A stretch of 64,000 nucleotides of DNA from Massariosphaeria phaeospora (GCA_011032825.1 JAADJZ010000015.1:1116001-1180000); one strand, 5' to 3'; counted from the first letter of the stretch, positions 35,170 through 46,100 are shown. Notes: generated from the sequence alone by a model not told the origin. Translations and numbers: made by a program.

Positions 35170-37265
35170 CCATGCCCGTGCGCGCAGTGCGCCAGGTCGC
35201 GTAACGCGCCACCCTAACAACATGAGATGAACAAGAAAATAAGGCTGTACAGCCACCCACAGTCGCTATTATCACAAGATTACATAGTTTTGTAGTAATT
35301 ATAGCATTGCGATCATGATAGGCTACTTGTATTTACTTGGTAGCTTGGTGGTGCGGCCGTGGCGGGTGGTCCAAGTCGGGACGGCCAGTGCAGCCACCTC
35401 AGCTTGAACATGAGATGAATCAACAACAACACGTTTCTAACGCTTCTGCTTTTGAGAGGAGCCCTGTGAGGCTTTGCGCTTCCCCTTTTAAAACAATTGT
35501 ATAGCTTTTTGAGCGTCGTTAGCTCTGTTTTGGGCCTCCTTTTCAGCCACCTTGGCGGCTTTCTCCTTCTCCCGCACCTTCTTGAGTCTCTCTCTCTCAA
35601 CACGCCTCTCTTCGGCTTGTTGAAGCTTATATAATCGAGCTTGCTCTCTTAGCTAAGATCTCTTAGCTTTTTGTAGTTGTTGTTGTTGTTTCTCTTGCTC
35701 TCGTATTACGTTATCATCCCGAGCCTGTTAGACCTTACGAGGGCTCCAAAAGTGAGCTCCTCCGTGGTACTCCTCTTGGCGGTTGAGTTGTAGAGTATGG
35801 CTCTTCTTTTTGTGCTTCTTTTTCACTAAAAGAGCCTCTTTTAGGCCTTAGATCTCATGGTGAAGGAGCTCATTTTGTACTGAGATGTGGTGGAGCGATC
35901 GGCGGAGCTTTTTAGACTCCTTTGAGCTTTTATCTCGAGTCGATTGGCGTATAAGAAACTCTATTTTAAGCCAATCCTTTCCACTAAGTACTAACGTTGA
36001 GCTTTTATCTGAACTTGAAGCTTCCTTGGTGAATCTTTTGAGTATAACGTCCCGGTTGGGTGGTACTATACCAGTAGCTTCGAAGCTCTTTTTGATAGTC
36101 TTAGGGATGAAAGCCTTGCCCCAGGCAGCCCAAAACAACGGGAAAAAGTCTCCTTTGTGTACTAGGAGAAGCCCCTGACTCCTCTGAAAGTAGGATGAGA
36201 GCTCTTTTGAGTAGGCGTCCGATAGAGGCTTGAACAACGCCACATCTAGTGGCTGAAGCGTATGGGTCGAATGAGGAGGAAAGACAGCTAGTAAGATCTT
36301 GTTGTTGTTGCAGTATTCAATAAAATCCATTGTTACATGGGATCCATGGCCGTCAAGGATAAGTAACCGGTAACTTAAGCGAGCTTTCCGTCTCGTCTCT
36401 CGATCGAACACCTCCTTGAGCCAAGCTAGCCCTATATCGTTGTTGGACCAGCCAGAAGGAGATGAGCTGACAAAGACTGAGTGTTGTTCTTGTTTGATAG
36501 AGGCTACCCAGCTCGATTGTATGGTGTTGTTGGCCGATTCAAATATAATGCTTGGCGACAAAGCTTCTCCATCTAAACAAACACAAGCTATTACTGTTAC
36601 CCACTCTCTATTGCTATCTTGAATAGCTGCTTTTACCGCTTTTTGCTCGTATAGTTTCTTATCGAACACTCTTTTTGAGCGTCCTGTCACCCCAATCATG
36701 AAGCCCTTTTCATCCATATTGTATATTTGCCGAGCTTTCACTTCATACTCCTTCATCTTATCATGCAGAAGATCAAAGTACAAGCTGTACTTAGCTTCAG
36801 AATCAGCTTTGTGGCGATCCCGGTCCATCCCTCTCTGCCAGCGTGAAATGAGATGGCTCGGGTTTCTGCGGAGGAAGCGGGTAACCCAGCTTTCTGAAAC
36901 CTCTCTACTAGCTAAAGTAGACGCAAAGCTGCGTATCATCTCTCTCGTAGGGGGTGTACGCCTCTCAGTCAAGGTTTCGATATACTGTACGAGCTCGGTT
37001 TCGCGTTGTGGGTCGAGGAGGAGGTGGGAATCGGTGCGGGTGCGCATTTGATCTCGGTGGCGGCGTTGCAGTGTAGACCGTACAACACTATACTTTTTTG
37101 CGATTTGGCGGTAGCTGAAATTATCTCCAGCTTCACGCGATTCTATTTCTTCAATCGCTTCCTGAATTGGATCCATATTGGTGGAGTTATGGGGCGTCGC
37201 AGTTACGTGTAATTATGTTGGGGTGGCGCGTTACGCGACCTGGCGCACTGCGCGCACGGGCATGG
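35170..37265 (-). mobile_element. pogo/Fot1-like DNA transposon with intact TIRs
   Basis: 2096 bp bounded by inverted repeats that are perfect over 45 bp and extend to about 50 bp with one mismatch, starting CCATGCCCGTGCGCGCAG. TA dinucleotides sit immediately outside both ends (35168-35169 and 37266-37267), as expected of Tc1/mariner-pogo insertion. The interior carries a transposase reading frame on the minus strand, broken at its 3' part (see the pseudogene entry). The copy is surrounded by gene-poor but otherwise normal-composition DNA. Confidence 0.93.
35437..37176 (-). pseudogene. DDE_1 (pogo) transposase, truncated by four in-frame stops
   Basis: The frame starts at 37176 (MDPIQEAIEEIE) and is open for 442 codons to a TAA at 35848-35850. 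It has an N-terminal Psq-like HTH (FSYRQIAKKYSVVRSTLQRRH), a CENP-B/Tc5-type HTH (about 60-130) and the DDE_1 catalytic core, with Asp in YNMDEKGF, LILDGHGSH and LQPLDVALF. The same frame then continues with the family's typical C-terminal block (EEYHGGAHFWSPRKV) and a Gln/Lys-rich coil to a final TAG at 35437-35439. It is interrupted by stops at 35848-35850, 35728-35730, 35653-35655 and 35488-35490. Each is TAA or TAG where a CAA or CAG would restore sense, consistent with RIP. Whether the 442-aa product is made is unknown. Confidence 0.9.
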
Positions 37266-37267
37266 TA

Positions 37268-38665
37268 TGTGATAACGGGTTCAAGCCTCCAGCAACAGCC
37301 ACAGAAAAGACGCCGCTGAGAATAACACAGGTCGTAATGACAGCCACGTCCGCACTGCTACAAAGAACTGGAATCACAAGGGCACCTGACGGCATATTAT
37401 CCTCAAATATAAGCCTATTTCCTGCGACATCCGCTCTTCACACTAACTTATCTGCTGACATTTCGTTGTCCAAACTAGACTTGAGCTGGTCCATGTGGTC
37501 TCGAGCGGTACCTCTGAAAGGGGAATCAAACCTCCCGCATGGGGATTCCGGGTTCATCTGAGTGTTTAGAGAACCTATCAACTTATCTCGTGCACTATAT
37601 AAAGCACGAGAAATAGAACTGCGTGTCCTCAATGAACAAGTAAAATAATACCTACACCTCTCACATGCGTTCCAGATCAAAAATACGAGACGTGCTAATG
37701 TATCAATGGAACTAGTGTCCAGATTAGATGAGTCTGAGTGCCATGTTTCTTGTTCTCGAGAGTTCCAAGTCCTTGAGCTATGTATCGCTATCCAACACAA
37801 GCCCGAGTAACATCAACTAAGAAAGGCTAATAAGCAGAGTACAGTCCGGCTTTCTCTTTGTTGTTAAGAATAGAATAAGCTCAAGAACAACTAGTGAATG
37901 ACTCTAAACATTTGTAAGAGTATGTCATGTAGTTATCCCCGACTTCTCAATCTTGTACCTATAGTTCAAAAGGAGCAGTAGGTATTGCTTTGGAAATTAA
38001 TTAAGGAACAGCACTATAACCGCTCGACAACACAGATATGCTATGAACAGGAACGCCGCGTATAGAGACTTAAAATCGACTGATAAGAAAATCACGTAAC
38101 TAATAGATCGAAGTGGTGGCGAGTTTCGCGTCTGATATGCTGAGATATTGCACTTTCTTACCTCTATAAGCCCTGCATGGACATTGCCTAGCGTACTAGA
38201 TAGAATGTGGCTTTGTTTATATAATAGTAAGCTGTCTATGTGTTAGTTAAAATGTTTATATTGTTCAGAGGATTGCCTAAAGTTAGTCTTTTGCGAAGGG
38301 GAGCACGGTACCATAAACACAAGGCAAATATCATCAGACACCTGATTTCTTTAATATCCAATATTAGGCCTCCATACCACTCAGTCCAACCCGTTTTCAT
38401 TTGTCACTTTCAGTCGTGTTTGACTAAAAGTTGATAAGAAGGTATACGTCTGCGCCTGGATACGCGCTTGTCAACCCTTTTTCCTCGCCGTCAGAATTTT
38501 GATAAAACAGAACAGAAATCTACCCAGCTCCAAATCGTAGGGGGCCTTCGAGTGTGGAAATCGTCCATCCCTTGTGGTCGAGTTCGATTTTCGTGTCTAT
38601 ATGCGAAATGTCAGGTTCAGCCTCGAAACAAATCCATACGATTACATACCCATGACCGTATTCAA
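37268..38665. other. Gene-poor 1.4 kb
   Basis: This is the right flank of the pogo element. A minus frame (37438-37800) and a plus frame over the same DNA lack convincing features. Possibly it is the remains of an old gene, but I cannot name one. Confidence 0.4.
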
Positions 38666-39001
38666 TCAAACCACTTGCTCATCGTCACCGACAACCCCCG
38701 CGGCTCCATCATCTCGGTGGAATGTTCCATCTGGCATATAAGTACCCCTGCAGATAACCAACGTTGCCTTGATGGTCGCACCCTCAGAGAACTCAATGCG
38801 AGGCAGACCCTCTCCAATCCAGGTGACAGTCCAACCCGGGTGAATTCTTGTAAGGAGAGCGACTGCACCCATTTGTGCGTGGTAGACTTCGCTGAGCGAC
38901 GGCGAGTGGACAAGAGGGTAAGTTATTGAGATGTGCTCATAGACGAGAGCGAAGTGGGTGGCCATTTTGATCGGGGATGTTGAGGCCAGTGCGGAAAGCA
39001 T
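38666..39001 (-). CDS. Small hypothetical protein (doubtful)
   Basis: An ATG-initiated frame of 111 aa (MLSALASTSPIKMATHF to VVGDDEQVV). The amino-acid mix looks protein-like, with alternating hydrophobic strands (GWTVTWIGEGLPRIEF, ATLVICRGTYM), and the open frame extends further upstream without an ATG. I recognise no family. It could be a lineage-specific gene, the last exon of a longer gene, or chance. The plus-strand frame over the same DNA is less protein-like. Confidence 0.3.
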   Translation of the reverse strand: MLSALASTSPIKMATHFALVYEHISITYPLVHSPSLSEVYHAQMGAVALLTRIHPGWTVTWIGEGLPRIEFSEGATIKATLVICRGTYMPDGTFHRDDGAAGVVGDDEQVV

Positions 39002-39622
39002 GGGTTTATTATAGACTTTGGATAGCGTATAGAGAGCGCGTGGAGAGTTCGTGTAGGCTATGCGACTCAGAGGCGCGTACACAAAAGGAGATGAAGTGTT
39101 TGCTCGGAAGAGTCCATGTCTGGACCACGCTATCCGTATTCACTGTGGAATGAGACTTTCGGTCACTCTCTTTAGCAATAGTACTTTCACTCATTCATCA
39201 CGTAGCGAAATGCACCCATTGAAACCGCGCACGTCAACGCGACCTTCTCAAAGGCAAACATCCCCCTTGTGAAACCTAAAAACTTGTAAGCTTGCAGTTT
39301 TGGCGGCTCTAGGATACTGCGCATAGTGTGCATAGAACAAAGGCTTCTTTGTCCCCTGGACGCATTATTGGTACACCCGTAGTGGATAAAGACCTACGCA
39401 ACATTCATTGTGGGACTTTGCTGAAAGCCGATTGAACAATGAAAGTACCTGTCAGCACCGAGACGCTTAGCGGTGACTTGAACTTGGACTGAGAACTTAC
39501 TAGGCATCTTCGGACATATCTGCACACCACCATTACATCTAAGACTTTTAGCCCGATATATCCAACACGGCACCCATATAATTTTAGGTTGAGACCAACC
39601 TCTAGACTCCGAACAAAACGAC
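39002..39622. other. Intergenic 0.6 kb upstream of the coiled-coil gene
   Basis: Promoter side of the large coiled-coil gene. No gene, repeat or RNA can be supported; the open frames are short. Confidence 0.45.
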
Positions 39623-42600
39623 ATGGCTGGAAAGCATCAGCTAGGCAAGAAGCGACGCGATTGTGCGGAGGAAACAGCTTCCAAGCAACGCACAAACGGG
39701 ACTCAGGGTAGCAGCAAAAGCCAGCTCGAAAAAGAATCGGACGTTCTCAGACACCCAGAGTCGAACGAATCCCAGAACACCAGGTCACAAAACAAGAAGA
39801 TGTCTTCCGACAAGGGAGACCCCAAACGCATTTGGGACGAATCAGCTCAACAGGAGGACTACGGATTTCCCAATACCTATAGCCCTGGCTCTGTGCAAGA
39901 AGGTAGTAGCAAGAGAAGACAAGAAGGAAGCTCAAAATCCGCGCCTGGGTCGGGTTGGACAACACCGTCATCTTTGAGACTTTTTGGTGTTGGACGTACA
40001 GGCCCAGGCACTCCTATGTCTACTAGGTTTCCCCCGACAGCGAGACAATCGAAGCATCGCGAATTTCTTCATCCGCTTCGACCGAAGAGCTTGGCCAGGA
40101 CCAAGAGCGATCAAAACTACGATCAGACTGGAGATCATCCCAACGCAGACAGAAGCCGGCAGGACTATTCAAATTCGAGTCGAGATCAAAAGCCGGTCGA
40201 TTATAACTACGAACCGTGGAGAGACTTGTGGGACGAGAACATAGATCACGACTCAGACGAGTATTCCATTCATGATCCTGGAGAGTTTTCATCCTCAAGT
40301 CGTAGGTATGTAGATACTTTGCCAAAGAAAGACCCCTCTGAATCAAGATCCCTCGGCAGTGCTGGTCGGTATGGAAATCTGTTGAATAGTCTGGGCAGGA
40401 GGCAGGGCGAAGAGTACATTACTCCGTTCAAGCAAGATAGCCTAGGAAACGCGACGTGGCTCCATAACACAGTAGCCTCGCGAGCGAAAGAAAGGGAGAA
40501 GGCCCCGATGCCAGAAAGTAGATCACAGTCTTTTGCGAATGGGAAGATGGTAGAGACCCCGCGGCCACAGAATAGGCCTTCAGGAGAAGAGATGTCTTCG
40601 ATCTCGTATTTCGATTCAACTCACTCAGCGACCGCGAACACTCGCCCTTCGACTTCTCGGTCCGGATCTACTTTCGGTGAGAGGCCCTCGTCAGCTAGAG
40701 GCATTTCAAGCATTCCCAAAGGAAACTCACGGGCAAGGGCACATACGTCTGCAGATAAGCCCTTGGGAATACCGGTACCCAAAGACTCTGGACCGATTTC
40801 TCAAACATCTCAACCGACCAGTGGGGGGCTTTTTGAAGCGCGTGTGAAAGCGAAAGAAGCGTACCATGAAGTAAAAACCACAAGAGCCCCAACATCCGCT
40901 CCCCAAATTGAGCCGATGTTCGCAAACCTACTGCGGGACAAGGATAATGATGGAAGTGAAGACCAGCGGAGTGAGTTAGACAGACGACTCCTTAATCTGC
41001 TGAGAGAGAGTGAGCAAGAGGAAAAGTTTCAGCAAGCTGAAGAAGATGCGCAGAGCTGGCAACCAGAATTCGGAGTACCCATCAAATCATCGACTAAAGG
41101 GACACAAACAGACCAGAGCGTCCAACAGCTCTTAGGAGATGAGCAAAGAGGATTTAGGGATATCCTTGAAAAAAAACACAATCTTGAGAGAAAGGTGAAC
41201 GATTACGCTCAGAAGATTGAGGAACTGAAGGAGCAGAATGAAGATCTGAACTCATCGCTTGACGACCACAAATCCCGTCTAACCGATGCAGACGTCAGGA
41301 GCGAAGAGATTCAAGAGGTGATTTCAAATAAAGAGAAACTTGTCGAGGATCTGCGATCTTCTAAATCAAAGCTGAACGATCAGCTTGGCGATATGCAAGA
41401 GCAGATGGTTATGTTAAGGGATGAAACTACTGCGGTCCGACAAAGAGCGGGAGAAAATATGGCGAGCAGCGATGACCAGCAACATTCATCTAACAGGAAT
41501 TCTTCGTGGCAATCAGAGGTTCTAGACGTCCGATCTCAAATTAAGTTGCTGGTCGACCGTTATGAAACCATTATCCAGGACCTCCGCAAACAAATTGGGA
41601 CACTCGAGCAAGCCCTTACAGACAAGGCTGAAGAGATTGATAAAATGACGGGAAATTTCGATGTTATAGTAGCATGTCTTGAAGATGGCAAGGCTGACGA
41701 CGAGAAGGAGATAAACGAGTACGAGAAGAAAATTACAAGGCTTGAGGCGAGTAATTCCGCCGCCTATAAGAAGATAGAAGAGCAGGAGAAAAGATTAACA
41801 AGCTTCGAACAAAAAGAAAAGGCAGTTGAAAAACCGACTAAAGAGCTTCAGGAGAAGAGGGACAGCTACTATCTAAAGGAGGCGGAGGAGGCAAACAACG
41901 AACCTGGCTTGTATCAAGTTCCACCGCCCCGGGAAAACTGGGAGCAGTTGTATCAGGCCAAGAACAAGCTACTCGTAGTATACCAGGAGCGATGCCGCGA
42001 ACTCGAAACGCTCAACGAGCAGAATTACAAACCAGGATTAGAGAAAGAGAACGAAAACCTTAAGATGGAGCTAGCGTCCGTGAATGATGAGGCTTTTAGT
42101 TTGAAGGAAGAAGTTGCAAAATGGAGCTCTCTATCCGACCAGTGGAAAGACGAGCTCCTTCAGACGGAGGCCCAAAGGCAGCGGCAGGAGGAGGTGTCGA
42201 CGCAGGAAATGGAAGACTTGAAGCAGGAAATGGTCCAGCACGTTGCAGACTATCGCGACAGGTTGGAGAAAGAGCCCAACTGGTGGGACATGGAAGCGCT
42301 ACAGAGAAGAGTCGACGAGCTCGAGGAGAAGCTGAAGAAGCGTCTAGCCGACATTGAAGAGCTGAAGAAGGCCAAGGTGGTCGCTTATGAGGAGTACGAG
42401 AAGCTCAGAGGCGAGAACGGCAAGCTCAGGGAAGAGTACAACAGGCTGAAGGAAGCATGGGGTACTGCGAGTCAGTTCGTCTCTACTAATCCCATGATCA
42501 ACTCATATCGCACTAGAAGCAAAGCAAAACCCATCCCAAATTACCAGTCCAAGGAAGAGACAGCAGCACGGGAAAAGCGCCTCGAAGACTTCAAAGCACA

Positions 42601-42823
42601 GCAGAAGAAGGTGAGAGACGAGAGACGTATAGAAATAGAACTCATCGAGAGAGTTAGAAGGTGGAAGATGGGGTCTTTCTATCCGCCGGATAGATTGGGA
42701 GAGAAGGGTTGGAAATTGATGAAGAGTCAGGCCGTCTGGGACAGGTGGGATTACGACGAGTGGCTGGAGTCGTTGAGCATGGAGGATCGCGAGCAGGCCA
42801 TCAAGCTGAAGGGCGGGTTGTAA
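39623..42823 (+). CDS. Large coiled-coil protein, function unknown
   Basis: A single uninterrupted frame of 1066 aa. The first ~490 residues are polar, rich in Ser, Arg, Gly, Asp and Gln, and look disordered, with several basic-Ser stretches of the type phosphorylated by cell-cycle kinases. From about residue 500 to 950 there is an almost continuous heptad coiled coil (LERKVNDYAQKIEELKEQN and onward), broken near 775-785 by a Pro-rich hinge (YQVPPPRENW). The C-terminus is basic then aromatic (RRWKMGSFYPPDR, WDRWDYDEWLESL). The plan resembles structural scaffolds such as spindle-pole or septum-associated proteins, but I have no specific family match. Codon use agrees with a genuine gene. Confidence 0.8.
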   Translation: MAGKHQLGKKRRDCAEETASKQRTNGTQGSSKSQLEKESDVLRHPESNESQNTRSQNKKMSSDKGDPKRIWDESAQQEDYGFPNTYSPGSVQEGSSKRRQEGSSKSAPGSGWTTPSSLRLFGVGRTGPGTPMSTRFPPTARQSKHREFLHPLRPKSLARTKSDQNYDQTGDHPNADRSRQDYSNSSRDQKPVDYNYEPWRDLWDENIDHDSDEYSIHDPGEFSSSSRRYVDTLPKKDPSESRSLGSAGRYGNLLNSLGRRQGEEYITPFKQDSLGNATWLHNTVASRAKEREKAPMPESRSQSFANGKMVETPRPQNRPSGEEMSSISYFDSTHSATANTRPSTSRSGSTFGERPSSARGISSIPKGNSRARAHTSADKPLGIPVPKDSGPISQTSQPTSGGLFEARVKAKEAYHEVKTTRAPTSAPQIEPMFANLLRDKDNDGSEDQRSELDRRLLNLLRESEQEEKFQQAEEDAQSWQPEFGVPIKSSTKGTQTDQSVQQLLGDEQRGFRDILEKKHNLERKVNDYAQKIEELKEQNEDLNSSLDDHKSRLTDADVRSEEIQEVISNKEKLVEDLRSSKSKLNDQLGDMQEQMVMLRDETTAVRQRAGENMASSDDQQHSSNRNSSWQSEVLDVRSQIKLLVDRYETIIQDLRKQIGTLEQALTDKAEEIDKMTGNFDVIVACLEDGKADDEKEINEYEKKITRLEASNSAAYKKIEEQEKRLTSFEQKEKAVEKPTKELQEKRDSYYLKEAEEANNEPGLYQVPPPRENWEQLYQAKNKLLVVYQERCRELETLNEQNYKPGLEKENENLKMELASVNDEAFSLKEEVAKWSSLSDQWKDELLQTEAQRQRQEEVSTQEMEDLKQEMVQHVADYRDRLEKEPNWWDMEALQRRVDELEEKLKKRLADIEELKKAKVVAYEEYEKLRGENGKLREEYNRLKEAWGTASQFVSTNPMINSYRTRSKAKPIPNYQSKEETAAREKRLEDFKAQQKKVRDERRIEIELIERVRRWKMGSFYPPDRLGEKGWKLMKSQAVWDRWDYDEWLESLSMEDREQAIKLKGGL

Positions 42824-43080
42824 CAGGATTCATGTTGATTAGACAGATGATGTCAGTTGGTCGTTGTTGTCTTGTAGAGAAACAGAGGGTGACTTGCAAG
42901 CTGATGCCGATGCCCGATGCCCGATGCCCCCGATGCAGGTCAGGTGAGAGAGGGTCTGTCAATGATTCTACACTTTGGCAGGTTTAGCCGAGCGCAGAGT
43001 CATAAGTCATAGCTCCACCTGCAATTTCAGCCCACCACGACTTGTCTTGCTCGCCGACACCTGCGACTCACACGACAAGA

Positions 43081-44385
43081 ATGGCCGACGGCGACGACGA
43101 CGATGATCTGGCGCTTCTGCGCGCTTCCGACTCCACCGACGTCGACCTCAGCGACGAAACACAGGATTATCGGCTTCTCGACAAATTGACGTCTGGTCCC
43201 CTACCACCGCCATACTCTGTGAGTGCACGGCTGACAAATCACAGCGGCCATGCCACGGCGCCGCTCTCGCTGCCGAAGCGCGGGCTGAAAGACTTCGAAT
43301 CGGACACGACGTCGCGGCAGCTCGATGTGCTCGAAGCGTCGCGGCAGGCCATGCACAGCGTGCTGTCATGGAGCCGCACGCACACGCAGAAGAACCACCT
43401 GCTCGGCATGTACCACGCCGCGAGCAACATGGTGTTCGTCAACCAGATCCGGACACAGCATTTCCAGACCATGGGCCGGTCGCGGAAGGGTGTCGAGTGG
43501 CTGTTCCCGGAGGAAGCCCTGTTCTTGATCGAGCGAGGGAGTCTGGACTGCCGCTGGCCACTCGCCGAGGGCAGCGGCGAGGGCCGGACCAACATCGAGG
43601 AGGGGGCGCCGATGAGTCTGCAGGGCGCATATGCCGCGCTGATTGGCTTCGAAGGCGGCGTCGGCGGCAAACTGACGCTCGAGATGTACAACGTGTACGC
43701 GGGCTTGAAGAGATCGGGATACGTTTTGTTCCGCACAGGGTCCTGGGAAGACGACCGGGGCGAGGTCCAGGTTGCCGCTCCGCGTGCATCGAGCTTGACT
43801 CGCTTTTTCTCTGAGCTTTGGCGCCGCGTTAGCCAGCCCTCGACCCCGATCTTACCAGCAGCAAGCCTGCAATTCGGGCCCCTCGTCAAGCCCGGGCTCT
43901 ACAGAAACTACGCCGACGTCTACCGTCTCTTGAACGTGATACCCGCCCACGATCGCATGGAGCCACCGTCCTTTCTCCTGGCCTCCGATCCTTCCAATCC
44001 CTTCCGCGTGCACTTCGACGTCTACAAATCAAGCAGCGGTTTCCGCAAATCGCATCGAGGCTCGCCCGACTTTCGCATCGCAGTCATCAACGCGCGGGAA
44101 ACATCAATGCCCACTGGCGCACAACTGAACGACCTAATGGCGACGGTACCACACGACCCACCGAGACCCACGGCTCAGATGTACCAGAAACTGAAGCACG
44201 GAAGCAGAAACGTTATCCTGGCAATCGTGGATAATGGAATACCGAGCTACATGAGGGTTGCAGATTCGCCCTTTGCGGATGTGAAGCTATATGAGAGGTT
44301 TGGAAATACACCGCGGGGAAAAAGGGGAGCGAGGGGAGGAGGTAGAGGACGGGGAAGGGGAAGAGGTAGGGGACGAGGGGGCTAA
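43081..44385 (+). CDS. sen54: tRNA-splicing endonuclease subunit SEN54
   Basis: A single exon of 434 aa starting at ATG 43081; the open frame upstream begins with a TTG codon and was not used. The SEN54 N-terminal domain is clear: LPKRGLKDFE, the SRQAMHSVLSWSRTHTQKN helix, FQTMGRS, and the hallmark WLFPEEALFLIERGSLDCRWP. It is followed by MSLQGAYAALIG and the YNVYAGLKRSGYVLFR block. The C-terminal nuclease-like fold domain continues to about residue 405 (PSFLLASDP, FRIAVINARETSMP). SEN54 is a structural subunit of the SEN complex that removes introns from pre-tRNAs. The protein ends in an unusual tail of alternating Arg-Gly (about residues 412-434). Confidence 0.88.
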   Translation: MADGDDDDDLALLRASDSTDVDLSDETQDYRLLDKLTSGPLPPPYSVSARLTNHSGHATAPLSLPKRGLKDFESDTTSRQLDVLEASRQAMHSVLSWSRTHTQKNHLLGMYHAASNMVFVNQIRTQHFQTMGRSRKGVEWLFPEEALFLIERGSLDCRWPLAEGSGEGRTNIEEGAPMSLQGAYAALIGFEGGVGGKLTLEMYNVYAGLKRSGYVLFRTGSWEDDRGEVQVAAPRASSLTRFFSELWRRVSQPSTPILPAASLQFGPLVKPGLYRNYADVYRLLNVIPAHDRMEPPSFLLASDPSNPFRVHFDVYKSSSGFRKSHRGSPDFRIAVINARETSMPTGAQLNDLMATVPHDPPRPTAQMYQKLKHGSRNVILAIVDNGIPSYMRVADSPFADVKLYERFGNTPRGKRGARGGGRGRGRGRGRGRGG

Positions 44386-44982
44386 ATCAGTATTGTGCTG
44401 GATATCCACCTGTCAGGGAAAGAGGTAGACCGTGTAGTCTTATGCGGTTGACCTACGGACGCGAGTCTCTACCACCGACGCGGTAAAAGTCTATGGGATG
44501 TGGAGACATTAGAGACTCGTAAGTTCAACAATGTCCTGCTGCTTCATACATGCTAAAGGAGCCAGAGCCATCCATCCTTCGAAGACACGCGGATGTGCTC
44601 TGTAGCGAAGCGCAAGAGGGTTTATCATGCCGGCTTAGTGCCGTACTGGTAGCACCGAATGGAGACTGAAGGCGGTGGAACATTTGAGAAGCTGCCTACA
44701 TCTAGACTAGAGCCTCGGCCCAAATGCAGCCTGCTCCTCTATACAGCTTCGCGAACAGTGCACAGTGCCACCTCAAGTGTCGGTCCAACAAAGCACGGCG
44801 ATCCCACTTTCCTCTTTCGGAACCCCGCGTACCTCGGCATCTTCCCCAGCTTTTGGCACTTCCGCTGTCGGCTCCGCACTTCACCATCAAGCCCGGACTT
44901 GCTTTCCACCCACACATACTCCCCAATTCATTTCACTCCTCGTGTCACTGGTCCCTTCTCCTAGACACTTCCAGGACTAAAA
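44386..44982. other. Intergenic 0.6 kb
   Basis: 3' flank of SEN54 and promoter of the SDR gene; pyrimidine-rich before 44983. Nothing else is seen. Confidence 0.5.
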
Positions 44983-46100
44983 ATGGCCCCTGCACCCAAG
45001 ACAAAAGCCCAGATGCTAAGCAAAGAGCTCTCAGAGGGACTACCTGACCCCGGTACCTTCGAAGACATGCCGAGAGTGCGGCAGATCGCGGGGGACTCGG
45101 TGGGACAGTGAGTATGGCAATCTTCACTACCGTTCATTTCATTCGGGTTCCTCTTCGGGCAGAAGCGATGCGACCGGCGACTATGTGTGGTATGTGAAGG
45201 GGGAAGCTGACGGCCGGTACCAGGCGAGTGAAAGGCAAAGTCGTAATCATAACCGGTACGTCCAAGTGTCCGTCTCGCCAGCCGACCCTCACACGGTCCT
45301 GACACCGCACCCTAGGAGCCAACTCTCCCCTCGGCATCGGCCGCGCGAGCGCCCACCAATTCGCGCGCAACGGCGCCCGCGCCATCTACATCTGCGACTT
45401 CGCAGCCACGCACCTGGAAGCGCACGCCCGCGAGCTTTCCTCGCTATACCCGCCTGCAACAATCCACACGTGCCAATTTGACGCCGGCGACGAACCGTCC
45501 GTGAGCGCCGTCGTGCACGACGCGCTCGACACGTACGGCCGCCTCGACATATTCTTCGCCAACGCGGGCATCAGCTCCGGCCGCGTCTTCTGGGACGAAG
45601 ACACGGCGGGCTTCATGCACATGCTGAAGACGAACACGCTGTCCGTCTTCCTGGCCGCCAAATACGCATCGCGCGCGATGCGCAAGACCAGCGCCGAGAA
45701 GCCGTACCCCGGCGGCAGCATCATCGGCACCGCGTCCGTCGCGGGCCTGCGCTCCAACGCTGGGCCTACCGACTACTCGGCGTCGAAGGCCGCTGTCATC
45801 AGCCTCATGCAGACGTGCGCATACCAGCTCGCCGGTACGGGCATCCGGTGCAATGCCATTTGTCCCGGCCTGATTGAGACGGGCATGACCAAAACGACGT
45901 ACGATGCGGCGCGGGCGCGCGGCACGGAGCGCAAGATTGGCCAGTTGAATCCGTTGCAGCGGGGCGGGCAGCCGGATGAGATTGCGCGCGCCGTGCTGTT
46001 TCTCGGGAGCGATGAGGCGAGTTATGTGAATGGCCAGGCGTGGGTTGTGGACGGTGGCTTGAGTGCGGGACATCCGTTTGTGCTGGGGAAGTTGGCGTAG
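44983..46100 (+). CDS. Short-chain dehydrogenase/reductase (SDR)
   Basis: Three exons, 44983-45107, 45224-45255 and 45316-46100, give 313 aa. The middle exon is only 32 nt and, with the following splice, forms the cofactor motif ITGANSPLGIGRA (TGxxxGIG type). Other SDR elements are the NAG motif in IFFANAGISS, the catalytic Ser in GTASVAG, and Tyr/Lys in YSASKAAV (YxxxK). CNAICPGLIET precedes the substrate-loop region. The C-terminus has YVNGQAWVVDGGLS. These features define a classical NAD(P)-dependent oxidoreductase; the substrate is unknown. The protein starts with a 40-residue extension before the Rossmann fold (LSEGLPDPGTFEDMP). Confidence 0.88.

Noticed and set aside
35848..37176. Active 442-aa transposase gene
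   Set aside because: The same frame continues past the stop with the family's C-terminal block and three more stops, so this copy is better read as truncated.
37438..37800. 120-aa minus-strand frame
   Set aside because: No family features, no clear start context; the opposite strand is equally open. Possibly an old gene remnant, but not supportable.
43239..43889. 216-aa minus-strand frame
   Set aside because: Antisense shadow of SEN54, which has clear domain motifs on the plus strand.
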